From the NCBI GenBank assembly GCA_900095165.1, contig LT606947.1:1054001-1118000 (forward strand): DNA of 64,000 nt, given 5' to 3'. Positions 51,038 through 61,248 of the stretch are shown here, piece after piece. How positions within the stretch are numbered: the stretch's first letter is position 1; each line of letters starts with the position of its first letter. Source of the stretch: Polynucleobacter necessarius. GTDB lineage: Bacteria; Pseudomonadota; Gammaproteobacteria; Burkholderiales; Burkholderiaceae. Both the position numbers and the translations under genes were made by a program. The notes under the pieces are model-generated. The model was not told where the DNA came from and did no database searches. It saw only the letters and a list, made by a program, of their open reading frames with translations.

Positions 51038-51460
51038 ATGTCGACAATTCAACCCTTTCACCTTGCCTTTCCCGTAGACAGCCTAGAGGTAGCTCGCACT
51101 TTTTATGGCAGCACCTTGGGTTGCGCTGAGGGTCGTAGCTCCGACGAATGGATTGACTTTGACTTCTTTGGCCACCAATTGGTTGCCCATCTCGCACCTC
51201 AAGAATGCGGCAATGCAGCCTCAAATGAGGTTGACGGGCATCAAGTTCCCGTAAAACATTTTGGAGTGGTTCTAACAATGCCTGATTGGCATGCTTTAGC
51301 AGACAGACTGAATAAGAGCGGCATCAAATTCATCATTGAACCGCAGATACGCTTTAAAGGTAAAGTTGGCGAGCAGGCCACGATGTTCTTTCTAGATCCA
51401 GCTGGCAATGCGTTGGAGTTCAAAGCATTTGAAGACCCAAGTCAATTATTTGCTAAATAA
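51038..51460 (+). CDS. VOC-family (glyoxalase-like) protein
   Basis: A 140-residue metal-binding beta-alpha-beta fold protein: [52 protein letters not shown] and [15 protein letters not shown] contain the His and Glu metal ligands of the family. ATG 51038 is preceded by AAGGA. The substrate is unknown. Confidence 0.85.
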   Translation: MSTIQPFHLAFPVDSLEVARTFYGSTLGCAEGRSSDEWIDFDFFGHQLVAHLAPQECGNAASNEVDGHQVPVKHFGVVLTMPDWHALADRLNKSGIKFIIEPQIRFKGKVGEQATMFFLDPAGNALEFKAFEDPSQLFAK

Positions 51461-51480
51461 TTTCTGATTTTTTGCATTAG

Positions 51481-52671
51481 TTACTTAATGCTCAATCGCC
51501 AGAGTGAGGTAGTTTCTGCAGCCCTGGCGAAGTAAAGCAACTTTGTCTCATCGCCTAATTTTGGATGCTTTGGCTTGGTATCAATACGACCAAGAACAAT
51601 CAGTCCCGCAGCTTCAATCCAAGAGAGCAGCTCTTGTCGAGTTCTCAACTCAAGATGCTCAGCCAAATCAGACAGAATCAACCAAGCCTCACATTTAGGT
51701 GATAAATGATCTTTTAATCCAGCTAAAAACCCTTTAAGCATGTAACTCTCTGGATCGTAAACCGCATGCTCTAAAGTGGAGCTAGGTCTTGCAGGCACCC
51801 AAGGTGGATTGCACACAATCAACGAAGCTTTTCCTGCGGGGAATAAATTGACCTTCACAATCTCTATTTGCAAACCCAGATTTAGCAGTGCGATATTTTC
51901 TTTGGCACAAGCGAGTGCTCGATCATCTTGATCAGTGGCGATAATTTTCTGTATGCCTCGCATCGCCAAAATAATAGAGAGCACTCCAGTGCCGACACCA
52001 ACATCAAATGCCATCGAATCAGCATCTAAAGCTTCAGGTAACGGAGCATTGCAAACTAGCTCAATGCACTCGCCACGAACGGGTGAGAAAACGCCGTAAT
52101 CGGGATGTACAAACACTGGCTCACCATTTTCATCGGCCAAAATAGGCAAGCCATTCTTACGCCACTCATACGCGCTAACCACACCCAAGAGTTCACGTAA
52201 AGAAACTACATAAGACTGGGTGACAGCGCCATACGCCTCTCTACATGCCTGCGAGAAATACGGTGCACGGCGTAATGAAATCGTGTGATCTGGATTACAT
52301 TGGATCAACAACATGCCCAATATTCGGGCGCGTTGAGACTGAGCGAGCCGGTGCTGATTGAAGATATCTTTTGCTGTTTTCTTGGGGGTAGCTTCAACTG
52401 ACTTATCCACCCTCTTGCCCGCACGCTTGGATTTTTTCGAAGGTTTATCTATTCGTCGCACCAAAGCCTGCAATAGCTGGCGGGCATCCTGGAAATCCCC
52501 CCTCCAAATAATTGCAGTGCTTTCACAAGCCAAATGATAAGCATCATCCGCAGTCAGGGTGTCATCGGCAGTCACTACTTTTTTATGGGGCACTATGCCA
52601 TTTTCAGAATGCCAAATCGCCGAGCAAGTCTGACCGCCTTCCTCCCAGCGAATGAAATCACTCTGATTCAT
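51481..52671 (-). CDS. Class I SAM-dependent methyltransferase
   Basis: A 396-residue protein. The N-terminal about 200 residues include a basic KKSKRAGKRVDK segment and a domain without clear motifs. The C-terminal catalytic domain shows FDVGVGTGVLSIIL (SAM loop) and IVCNPPWVPARP, the NPP[YFW] motif of N-methyltransferases acting on planar nitrogens such as RNA bases or protein Gln (HemK/RlmG-like). Target unknown. Confidence 0.8.
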   Translation of the reverse strand: MNQSDFIRWEEGGQTCSAIWHSENGIVPHKKVVTADDTLTADDAYHLACESTAIIWRGDFQDARQLLQALVRRIDKPSKKSKRAGKRVDKSVEATPKKTAKDIFNQHRLAQSQRARILGMLLIQCNPDHTISLRRAPYFSQACREAYGAVTQSYVVSLRELLGVVSAYEWRKNGLPILADENGEPVFVHPDYGVFSPVRGECIELVCNAPLPEALDADSMAFDVGVGTGVLSIILAMRGIQKIIATDQDDRALACAKENIALLNLGLQIEIVKVNLFPAGKASLIVCNPPWVPARPSSTLEHAVYDPESYMLKGFLAGLKDHLSPKCEAWLILSDLAEHLELRTRQELLSWIEAAGLIVLGRIDTKPKHPKLGDETKLLYFARAAETTSLWRLSIK

Positions 52672-52674
52672 AAA

Positions 52675-53232
52675 TTACCCAGGAGGATGCTCCTCAGGAT
52701 TGACATCCAAGGCAATCAAAAATCGAGAAACCATATTGTAGGCTGCCACTACAGTGACTAGTTCTACGGTATTCGTATTGCCTAAGGTAGCTTACAAACG
52801 CCTCATCAAAGCACTATCAACCTGAATATTGCGCGTCATCTGAAAGGTCAAATCCGCAGCATCATTTTCAACATCTGAGAAAAGAGCTCTTGGGAAGCTA
52901 GGCTGACCAATTAAACGCAGCGCCTTTACTTGCCCCTCAGTACCTCCCGCCTCGATAAATGGAGGGGCGTGATGAAAAAACTCATACTCAGCACCATTAA
53001 GAACGGCCACCCCACACATTGCGAGTTCACGCAACTTTGGATCCAAGGAGAGGTTATTGCGTATCTCACCAACGAAATGATTCCAGCCCTCGGCAATCGG
53101 GGTGCTATGCAGTAACATGCGATCTAAATTGATGAACTGGCCACCTCGACGCTGGCGAATCGCAGCCACTAGTTCAGCTGGCTCTGCCAAATCCATCGGC
53201 TGGTAAGGAATTAAACGCTCACTCATATGCAA
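52675..53232 (-). pseudogene. Carboxymuconolactone decarboxylase family protein (one in-frame TAA)
   Basis: About 185 codons in one frame, from MHMSERLIPYQ to DVNPEEHPPG. A TAA at plus-strand 52792-52794 interrupts it at RRLxATLGNTNTVEL, where a Gln (CAA) fits. Family features are ELAMCGVAVLNGAEYEFFHH and VELVTVVAAYNMVSRFL. Members are often alkylhydroperoxidase-like (AhpD) proteins. The Bug gene downstream lies 3 bp away. Confidence 0.78.
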
Positions 53233-53235
53233 TCC

Positions 53236-54238
53236 TTATTGCGCTTCTTTAATATTGTTTTCAATGACAAATTTGCCCCAGACCGCAATTTGCTTGCCGA
53301 TAAAGTCACGCAGAGCTTCTGGATTGCCAGCAACAATTTCAATGCCTTGTGATTTCAATTTGGATGCGACCGCTGGAGTCTTCAGTGCTTTCGTTACAGA
53401 CTGGTTCATGGCATTCACAATTGCAAGTGGAGTTTTTCCAGGGGCCAATACTGCCCACCATGCTGGCGCATTAAATCCAGGGAAGCCACTTTCGGAAATC
53501 GTTGGCACATTCGGCAACTCAGGAGATCTTTTAGCGGTAGTAATTACCAAGGGAATTACACCACCACTATCAATGTGCGGCTTGACCAAAAACTCTGATC
53601 CAATAGCCAACTGTACTTGACCGCCAAGAACATCTTGCATTAAAGGGCCGCCGCCACGATAAGGAATGTGATTCCAATCAAAGCCAGCTTGTTTAGCCAA
53701 ACGCGCCATCGCTAAATGGCCCAAGCTACCGATACCAATAGAACCATAGCTAAATTGTTTACCAGTCTTGGATTGATCGACAAGCTGCTTAAAGCTAGTA
53801 ATTCCAGAATTCTTACTCGCAACCAGAACCATTGGTGAGGCACCAATTAAGGTGACAGGCGCGATATCTTTAATCGTGTCGTAGGGGAAGCTTATCTTTG
53901 AGACTTGGATTTACGCCATGCGTATCAAATACAACCGCAAAGGTATAGCCATCTGGATCCGATCTAGTTAGAGCTGCAGTTCCAATAACGCCGGATGCCC
54001 CACCGATATTTTCAACAATGACGTTTTGCTTTAATTCAACCTGCAATGCTGGGGCTAAGGTTCTCGCCACTTGGTCCACAGAGCCACCTGGCGGGAAAAC
54101 AGCGATCAGGCGAATTGGTTTTTGGGTGGGCCAAGCACCCACTCCAGCGGTTTGAGCGCCGGCAAGGGAAGCGCCAAATACCATAAATAAGCTCCATAAG
54201 AGCGCTTTTTTTGCTATTTTCAAGAAAATCGGCATCAC
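53236..54238 (-). pseudogene. Bug-family receptor (frameshifted)
   Basis: About 333 residues: signal peptide (LLWSLFMVFGASLAGAQ), PIRLIAVFPPGGSVDQVAR, then after a break in a C4 run (about 53882-53885) TIKDIAPVTLIGASPMVLVAS to the end. Same family and probable role as the other Bug receptors. Confidence 0.85.
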
Positions 54239-54312
54239 ATCATCCCCTCAATTAAGACTGCAAGATTACCGCCCATCTCAGCAGCTTGTTTGATAATGGA
54301 CGCCGGAGCCAG

Positions 54313-55101
54313 ATGAGATTAAACATGAAACCAATTTTGAACATAGCCGCCTATTTATTTGTCAGCCTAGATGATTTAACCGAGCTACGCTCCAAGATAT
54401 TGGATGAGTGCAATTCTCGCCACCTAAAGGGAACGATTCTCTTAACCGCTGAAGGTATCAACATGTTTTTGGCGGGGGGTGAAACTGAATTACGCGGCTT
54501 TCTGGATTGGCTACGCCAAGATTCTCGCTTTACCGCGCTTCAGGCAAAAGATAGTTACTCCGAAACACAGCCCTTTAAAAAAATGTTGGTCAAAATTAAA
54601 AATGAAATCATCCGCATGAACCATCCGACGATTCGTCCAGGGGAAGGTCGTGCGAATTTCATTACGCCAAAAAAATTACAGGGGTGGCTTGACCGAGGCA
54701 CTGATGACCTGGGGCGCCCTGTAGTCATGGTAGACACACGCAATGCCTTCGAAGTCGAATACGGCACTTTCGAGAATGCGCTGCATTTCAATATCGAGAA
54801 ATTTACAGAATTTCCCGCAGCAATCACTGCGCATAAAGATAAGTTAGCCGATAAAACTCTAGTGAGCTTTTGTACTGGCGGAATCCGTTGTGAAAAATCT
54901 GGCCTTTTCATGCGTGAAATTGGCATGGAGCATAGCTATCAACTTGAAGGCGGTATCCTCAAATATTTTGAAGAAGTTGGCTCTGCACACTACACCGGCA
55001 GCTGTTTTGTTTTTGATGGGCGTGAAGCCCTTGATTCTGATCTTAGCATTACTCCAATCGAACGCACTGTCAGAAGAAAAGCGAAAGCGAAGCAATCTTA
55101 A
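54313..55101 (+). CDS. trhO: tRNA uridine(34) hydroxylase (rhodanese-related)
   Basis: A 262-residue TrhO (YceA-like) protein: N-terminal ferredoxin-like domain (FVSLDDLTELRSKI), GTILLTAEGINMFLAG, and a rhodanese domain with catalytic Cys in SFCTGGIRCEKS. It hydroxylates U34 of certain tRNAs to 5-hydroxyuridine. ATG 54313 (behind CGGAGCC) is preferred over 54286 and 54325. Intact, a useful sign that the consensus is not uniformly poor. Confidence 0.85.
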   Translation: MRLNMKPILNIAAYLFVSLDDLTELRSKILDECNSRHLKGTILLTAEGINMFLAGGETELRGFLDWLRQDSRFTALQAKDSYSETQPFKKMLVKIKNEIIRMNHPTIRPGEGRANFITPKKLQGWLDRGTDDLGRPVVMVDTRNAFEVEYGTFENALHFNIEKFTEFPAAITAHKDKLADKTLVSFCTGGIRCEKSGLFMREIGMEHSYQLEGGILKYFEEVGSAHYTGSCFVFDGREALDSDLSITPIERTVRRKAKAKQS

Positions 55102-55109
55102 GCGGTAGA

Positions 55110-56009
55110 TTAATTGCTCCTGCTTAAGGCTAGCAATAACTCATATAACTTTTCAGCAGCAGGGGCAAGACTGCGTCCCTTCTTGCTAATCAGCCCAATC
55201 CGTCTTGTTACAACGGGATCAGCCAAGGGAACGCTTGCTAATACTGGGTGATCTTTGTTCGGCATCGCTAAAGAAGGCACTACCGCGATACCCATCCCAG
55301 CTTCGACCAATCCAAGTAGCGTGGTGACGTGCTGAGCTTCGTAGATAATATTTGGAGCCTGTGATTTTCCTGCCAAGGCAAGGTCAATCAACATTCGATT
55401 TCCTGAGGATTTTGAAACGGTCATGAAGTCATATTTACCAACCTCTTCCCAAGTGACTTTTTTCTTTTTGCTCAGAATGTGATCTTTACGACAAGCCACC
55501 AAAAACTGCTCTTCGAAGATGGTTTTAAAATCAATGTTGGATTCATCGTTACCAACAAAGTTCACTCCAAAGTCGGCCCTTCCTCTAGCGACAATTGAAA
55601 GTACCTCATTTGCACTTGCATCATGAATTTTGATCCGAATCTTTGGAAAGAGTTCGTGGTATTTACTTAATACCTTCGGCAAGAAGCAGTAGACCGCGGA
55701 AGGAACGCAGGCGATAGTAGTTTCACCCATACGACCACCACCCACACCTTCAATACCTAAAAGAGCCTCATCTAGACCCTCCAATAAAAATTTGGTTTTT
55801 TTGCAAAATCACGCCCGATTGAGGTGAGTTCCATATTGCGAGTATCACGATCAATGAGCTTTACCCACAATGCAGACTCAAGCTTTTCAATGCGACGACT
55901 AAACGCAGGCTGCGAAATATTTGATCGATTCAGCGGCTTTTTTGAAGCTCTTGATCTCTGCTGCAGCTACAAAAGCCTGTAAATCATGTAGGTCAAAGTT
56001 TATTGTCAT
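55110..56009 (-). pseudogene. LysR-family transcriptional regulator (frameshifted)
   Basis: About 300 residues from ATG 56007-56009: MTINFDLHDLQAFVAAAEIK, helix-turn-helix to SQPAFSRRIEKLE (after a break near 55915), LIDRDTRNMELTSIGRDF, then the effector domain after a second break in the A7 run near 55797 (MGETTIACVPSAVYCF onward). Divergent from the Bug gene at 56123, so likely its regulator. Confidence 0.82.
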
Positions 56010-56044
56010 AGATATTGATGTGTTAAACGCATGAATAATTAATA

Positions 56045-56056
56045 ATATTGCAATAT
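56045..56056. promoter_or_regulatory. Perfect palindrome ATATTGCAATAT, candidate LysR site
   Basis: A 12-bp perfect palindrome in the divergent LysR/Bug intergenic region, in the AT-rich stretch expected for a LysR recognition sequence. Confidence 0.4.
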
Positions 56057-56122
56057 GCAAAATGAAGGATTAATGCAAAAATTCTTTCAAGCATCAAAAA
56101 TGACACTTTACGGAGACCTTTA

Positions 56123-57097
56123 ATGAAAACCAAACTAAAAGCCCTAATTTTGAGCGCTTTGTGCATCCCCGCCTTTGTATCGACGACGGTGTTTGCTCAA
56201 GTCTATCCAACCAAAACCATTACTATCGTTGTGCCCACTGCACCTGGTGGCGCAAATGACGCTATGGCCCGCATTATTGGTCAAGGTCTGAGCCAAAGAA
56301 TGGGTCAGCCAGTGATTGTGGAAAACAAGCCTGGTGCCAATGGCGCAATTGCTACTGAATTTGTCGCACGTGCAGCTCCAGATGGGTACACCATTCTGTT
56401 TGGTTACATCGCAACGCATGGCATCAATCCTGCTTTGCAAAAATTGAAGTACGACCCTGTTGCTGATTTTGAGCCAATTGGTATGGTTGCAAATTCACCA
56501 ACTCTATTAGTTGCTACAAATAGTTTGCCTGTGAACAATGCCAAAGAATTAGTGGCCTTGCTCAAAGCAAAACCAGACACTATTAGCTACGCTTCTGCCA
56601 GCAAGGGCACAACACCTCATTTGGCTGCTGAGTTATTCCAAATAAATACTGGTACACAAATGTTGCACGTACCTTACAAAGGATCTGCCCCAGCGATTGT
56701 TGACACTATTAGTGGCACAACTCAAATCATGTTCCCAAGTTTATTTAGCGCCTATCCGCAAGTGGCTGGTGGCAAGTTAAAAGCTCTTGGTATTACCGGC
56801 GATAAACGCTCCCCTGTCCTTCCTAATGTTCCTACATTGAAAGAGCAAGGCATTCCGAATATAAATGTTACTCAATGGTATGCCTTATTTGCGCCAGCAA
56901 AGACACCGAAGCCAATTATTGATCGCTTAAACAAAGAACTCAACCTCACCTTAAACGATAAGGCGAGTGAGAAAAAGATTGAAGATCAAGGCGCGGAAGT
57001 AGAAACAGGTACACCTGCGCAGCTGAAAAACTTAGTTCAAAAAGAAGTGGTCCGCTGGAAGAAGTTGGTAGATAGCGCAAAAATTACTGCTGATTAA
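56123..57097 (+). CDS. Bug-family receptor
   Basis: A 324-residue periplasmic receptor with signal peptide (LILSALCIPAFVSTTVFAQ) and Bug motifs (ITIVVPTAPGGANDAMAR; VVENKPGANGAIATE-like; HVPYKGSAPAIVDTISG). Intact. Its stop overlaps the next ATG (TAATG), coupling it to a substrate-binding protein gene. Confidence 0.9.
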   Translation: MKTKLKALILSALCIPAFVSTTVFAQVYPTKTITIVVPTAPGGANDAMARIIGQGLSQRMGQPVIVENKPGANGAIATEFVARAAPDGYTILFGYIATHGINPALQKLKYDPVADFEPIGMVANSPTLLVATNSLPVNNAKELVALLKAKPDTISYASASKGTTPHLAAELFQINTGTQMLHVPYKGSAPAIVDTISGTTQIMFPSLFSAYPQVAGGKLKALGITGDKRSPVLPNVPTLKEQGIPNINVTQWYALFAPAKTPKPIIDRLNKELNLTLNDKASEKKIEDQGAEVETGTPAQLKNLVQKEVVRWKKLVDSAKITAD

Positions 57098-57852
57098 TGA
57101 TGTTGAGAAGCGTAACTATTTCACCCGAAGGCCCACTGAAAGTCATTACTTCAGGGGCTTTCGCAGCAGCCTTAAAGGATTTAGTACCAATCTACGAGAA
57201 GCAATATCAGACCAAGGTTGAACTATCATTTGGCTCCTCTATTGGTGCAGCTCATGACTCAATCCCAACAAGATTGAATGAGGGCCAAAAATTTGATGTC
57301 TTTATTTTGGCTGGATCCGCTCTTGAAAACTTTATTCAAGCGGGTCAGATTAAAAACAATACTCGCGTAGATTTGGTTTCATCACACATTGCAGCCGCAG
57401 TTCGCGCAGGTGATCCAGAGCCAGATTTGAGCACCCTAGAGTGTTTCAAACATGCAATGCTTACCTACGGAAGAATTGCTTACTCCGCCAGTGCGAATGG
57501 CACCTATCTTTCTACGGAATTATTTCCTCAACTAGGTATTGCTGAAGAAATGTCTGTCAAAGCTAAGAAAATCTTTAGTGAACGAGTAGGCACAATCTTC
57601 ATGAGAAATGAAGCCGATCTCGGCTTTCAGCAAATGAGTGAATTACTCCCCATTCAGGGCATTAAAATTCTGGGGGATTTGCCGCCAGAATCTCAAAGAC
57701 CCTTTTTCTTTTCAGCCGGCATCGGAAGTGGTGCCAAGCAAGAAGAACAAGCTCGTCATCTCGTTGAATTCTTGGCGTCAGAAGAAGTTGCAGATCAAAT
57801 TCGCAAGACAGGCTTAAAACCCGTACTTGCAAAGGCTCCTTGGCTTAACTAA
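57097..57852 (+). CDS. ModA-like (SBP_bac_11) substrate-binding protein without signal peptide
   Basis: A 251-residue protein of the molybdate-binding-like family: VITSGAFAAALKDLVPIYEKQY, VELSFGSSIGAAHDSIPTRL, KFDVFILAG, and a late LVEFLASEEVADQIRKTGLKPV. It has no obvious signal peptide, and no ABC membrane genes follow. It is coupled to the upstream Bug gene. In some organic-acid clusters such proteins sense or carry ligands in the cytoplasm; that is speculative here. Confidence 0.72.
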   Translation: MMLRSVTISPEGPLKVITSGAFAAALKDLVPIYEKQYQTKVELSFGSSIGAAHDSIPTRLNEGQKFDVFILAGSALENFIQAGQIKNNTRVDLVSSHIAAAVRAGDPEPDLSTLECFKHAMLTYGRIAYSASANGTYLSTELFPQLGIAEEMSVKAKKIFSERVGTIFMRNEADLGFQQMSELLPIQGIKILGDLPPESQRPFFFSAGIGSGAKQEEQARHLVEFLASEEVADQIRKTGLKPVLAKAPWLN

Positions 57853-57975
57853 AGCAAGCAAAAGCCTTATACGCATAAGCTAGGGGGGGATTGGGTATTT
57901 ATTTACCATCAACCCCCACTCAGCCTCACTTTCAAATATGATTGGGATTGATAAAACACCTTCCTTATTTGAAAA

Positions 57976-58950
57976 ATGTTTCTCTCATCGCGCATACTCA
58001 AAAAAATTATTTTGGCATTTATTTGCCTTTTTGCCAGCGCTCTAAACGCTCAAAGCTACCCAACTCAGCCTATTAAAATTGTTGTAGGTTCCTCTCCTGG
58101 TGGAATGCCAGATATAGCAGCCAGAATTATTGGGCAGCATATGAGCGAAAACTGGAAGCAACCGGTGGTCGTTGAAAATAAGTTGAGTGCAGGCAGCAAT
58201 ATCGCTGCTCAATTAGTTGCAAATGCGCCTTCTGATGGATACACCCTACTATCCATCTCATCTGCTTTCGCAATATCACCTGCTATCTACTCCGCGATGG
58301 CCTTTGATCCCATCAAGGATTTCTCTGGAATTACCTTAACCGCCACGGGCCCTGCTTTAGTGTTGATTTCACCCAACCTTAAAGTTAACTCCATGAAAGA
58401 GTTACTTGAGTATGCCGCTAAAAACCCAGGCAAAGTGACCTATAGTTCAGCTGGCGTTGGCAGCGGCTCTCACTTTGCAGCAGAGCTAATACAAGCGAAG
58501 GCAGGTGTTGAGCTCTTACATATCCCTACCAAGGGCATTTCCGATGCCATTACCGAGGTCATGTCTGGGAGGGTGGACTTTTTTATTAGTCCCTATGCCA
58601 GCGCCATCAATCTGGTGAAATCTGGTAAAGTACGCGCTCTTGCAATCACGAGCACAAAGAGATTTAAAGATCTCCCTAACTTGCCCACCGTTTCAGAATC
58701 TGGTGTACCGGGATATAAATGGGAGTTCTGGTATGGCTTAGTTGCCCCAGCAAAAACGCCGAAACCTATCCTTCAAAAAATTGCAGCTGAAGTAAAACGC
58801 ATTCTCGAGTTACCAAGTGTGAAGGAGCGTTTTGATGAACTAGGAACAACAGCCGTGTCTAGCACTCCAGAACAGTTTGACAAATTGATTGCGGCTGAAA
58901 TTATTGAGTTTGCTCGCTTGGCAAAATTATCTGGCATCAAACCTGAATAA
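57976..58950 (+). CDS. Bug-family receptor
   Basis: A 324-residue receptor with signal peptide (IILAFICLFASALNAQ) and Bug motifs (IKIVVGSSPGGMPDIAAR; VVENKLSAGSNIAAQ; LLHIPTKGISDAITEVMSG). Intact; begins 123 bp after the ModA-like gene and precedes an alpha/beta hydrolase by 12 bp. Confidence 0.9.
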   Translation: MFLSSRILKKIILAFICLFASALNAQSYPTQPIKIVVGSSPGGMPDIAARIIGQHMSENWKQPVVVENKLSAGSNIAAQLVANAPSDGYTLLSISSAFAISPAIYSAMAFDPIKDFSGITLTATGPALVLISPNLKVNSMKELLEYAAKNPGKVTYSSAGVGSGSHFAAELIQAKAGVELLHIPTKGISDAITEVMSGRVDFFISPYASAINLVKSGKVRALAITSTKRFKDLPNLPTVSESGVPGYKWEFWYGLVAPAKTPKPILQKIAAEVKRILELPSVKERFDELGTTAVSSTPEQFDKLIAAEIIEFARLAKLSGIKPE

Positions 58951-58962
58951 AGCGCTTTAGCC

Positions 58963-59758
58963 ATGAATGAAATCTTAACGAGTGCAGGCAATCGAATAGT
59001 CTATGCGATTGAAGGTGATGGGCCATGGCTTATTTTGTCACATTCTTTGGCAAGCAGTATGAGTATGTGGCACCCACAAATGCCACTACTTACCAAACAC
59101 TTCAAGGTGCTGAGATTTGATACTCGAGGTCATGGGAAAAGTTCCACCCCATTAGACCCCTACACACTTGATGACCTTGCGCAAGATTCATTTGATCTAT
59201 TTCAAACCTTCGGGATCGACCGCACACACTGGCTAGGACTGTCTATGGGCGGCATGATAGGCCAAACCTTAATCCTGATATCCTCACTTATTTGCATCTC
59301 TTGTTTTGGCAGATACAACCAGTAAGCGCCCTGACAATGCAAGGCAAATGTGGGGCGAGAGGATTATTCAAGCAAAGAGCGATGGTATGACAGCCATGGT
59401 TGATAGCACTCTTCAGCGCTGGTTTGCGGATGACTTCAGAAAAAGTAATCCAGCCATCATTCAAGAAATTGCACAAGGCATTGCCAGCACTTCAGTAAAT
59501 GAATTTTGTGGGTGCTGTGAAGCAATCTCGCACATCAATACATTTGATCGTTTAGCTGAAATCACCTGTCCAACATTAATTATGGTTGGGGAACACGATC
59601 ACGGCACCCCTCCACATATGGCAAGGTCAATGAAAGAGAAAATGCCAAATGCTCACTTCCATGAGATTCCCAATGCGGGGCATATTTCCAATATTGAACA
59701 GCCAGAAATATTTAATCAATGCTTGATGGATTTTTACAAATCACAAAACTTCATGTAA
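58963..59758 (+). pseudogene. Alpha/beta hydrolase, 3-oxoadipate enol-lactonase-like (frameshifted)
   Basis: About 265 residues. The nucleophile elbow GLSMGGMIGQ is before a break near 59270-59280; the rest (LVLADTTSKRPDNARQMWGER to GEHDHGTPPHMARSM, with late Asp and His in NAGHISNIEQ) follows. The HWLGLSMGG and NAGHI pattern resembles PcaD-like lactonases. Probably acts on the ligand class of the neighbouring Bug receptor. Confidence 0.78.
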
Positions 59759-59792
59759 GGGGGCTTCAATTGAAGGCCTTCATAAGGAGGTT

Positions 59793-60095
59793 TTAACTAG
59801 ACTTTCCTACCAGGGTCATATGTTCGACTATAGGAGGTCTTGTAAAAAATGGGCCCACAATTGAACGCCATTCCGCAAATGCTGGTGATCCCCGAAAATC
59901 AATAGTGTGGTTTTCAAGGGTGTCCCAATAAATCAGCAGTAGGTAGCGGGAAGGGGTTTCCATGCTATGGTTAACTTTAAACCCCTGAAATCCCTTTGCC
60001 TTAGAGATAACCGTCTCAACCCCACGCAATATAGCCTGCTCAAATTCTGCCTGCTTGGCTGGATCAATCTCAATGTCACAGCGCTCCAAAATCAT
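59793..60095 (-). CDS. Antibiotic biosynthesis monooxygenase (ABM) domain protein
   Basis: A 100-residue ferredoxin-like ABM-family protein (MILERCDIEIDPAKQAEFEQAI; GFQGFKVNHSMETPSRYLLLIYWDTLENHTIDF in part). Members are small cofactor-free monooxygenases or regulatory dimers. Opposite in direction to its neighbours. Intact. Confidence 0.78.
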   Translation of the reverse strand: MILERCDIEIDPAKQAEFEQAILRGVETVISKAKGFQGFKVNHSMETPSRYLLLIYWDTLENHTIDFRGSPAFAEWRSIVGPFFTRPPIVEHMTLVGKSS

Positions 60096-60187
60096 CTATT
60101 TGTCCGCCAAAAAAATATTTGCCATCAACAGTAGAATTACTTAGCAGTTCTAAACCAATAATACCAACAACAAACTGGACTTGAGAC

Positions 60188-61195
60188 ATGTCTAAATACT
60201 TTTTACGGCAATTGCCGAGTTTTCTATACGCCCTGCCAGCTATTGCTGCAGGTTTGAGTCTTGGTTTTAATGTAAACGCGCAAACTCCAGCTGCAGCCTA
60301 TCCTGCCAAACTTATTAAATTGATTGCTCCAGTAGCGGCTGGTGGTGGCTTGGATAATTTAGCGCGAAAAGTGGCTGATAGGCTCTCTAAGAACTTTGGT
60401 CAAAGCATTGTTGTTGAGAATATGGGGTGGTGGGGGTGGCACTATTGCATCACAATACGTTGCTAAGGCAGCTCCAGATGGGGCTACACCCTTCTAGTCT
60501 CTTATGTTGCCACTCATGGAACTAACCCTGCAGTTCGTAAACTACCCTACGATGCCATCAAGGACTTCACTGGAATAGGAATGATTGGAGCAACCCCCAA
60601 TGTTCTCGTTATCAATCCTGATGTACCAGCTAAAAATTTAAAAGAGTTTGTTGAGTACGCCAAGAAAAATCCTGCAAAACTGAGTTATGGATCTGCCGGA
60701 CCAGACTCGCTTACCCACCTCGGAGTAGAGCAATTTAAGCTCGGGGCTGATATTTTTATGGCGCACATTCCCTATCGAGGTATTGCGCCTGCCTACACTG
60801 ATCTACTGGCAGGACAAACTCAAGCAATGTTCCCCACTCTATTTGCCGCAGTTCCCTACCTTAAAACAAATCGCGTGAGAGCATTGGCAGTTACTGGTCA
60901 AAAGCGCAGTCCAGCCGAACCCAATATTCCAACATTTAAAGAGCTTGGTTATAACGGTTTTGATGGTCAACAGTGGTATGGAATCTCAGGCCCAGCAAAT
61001 ATTCCAGAACCTATCGTCAAAAAGTTGAATACGGAGCTAAATAAAGTGTTGTCCTCGCCTGATCTTGCCGAGCAAATGGCTGCCGAAGCAATGACATTAA
61101 TGCCAATGACTCCAGGGCAATTTACAACATACATCAAAGAAGATATTGCTCGCTGGGCAAAAGTAGCGAAAGACAGAAAAATTGAGATCGAGTAA
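60188..61195 (+). pseudogene. Bug-family receptor (frameshifted)
   Basis: About 335 residues: signal peptide (LPAIAAGLSLGFNVNAQ), LIKLIAPVAAGGGLDNLAR, then two breaks in G-rich DNA near 60425 and 60480, after which PDGYTLLVSYVATHG-like and ATPNVLVINPDVPAKNLKEF run to the end. Precedes the MmgE/PrpD gene by about 50 bp. Confidence 0.85.
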
Positions 61196-61248
61196 ACCAA
61201 CCTATATAAGATCTTGCAATCATATTTAAATAATTTTTAGGAAATCAC

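Noticed and set aside
57870..57945. Terminator after the ModA-like gene
   Set aside because: GGGGG and CCCCC could pair across about 25 bp, but the loop is long and no T-run follows.
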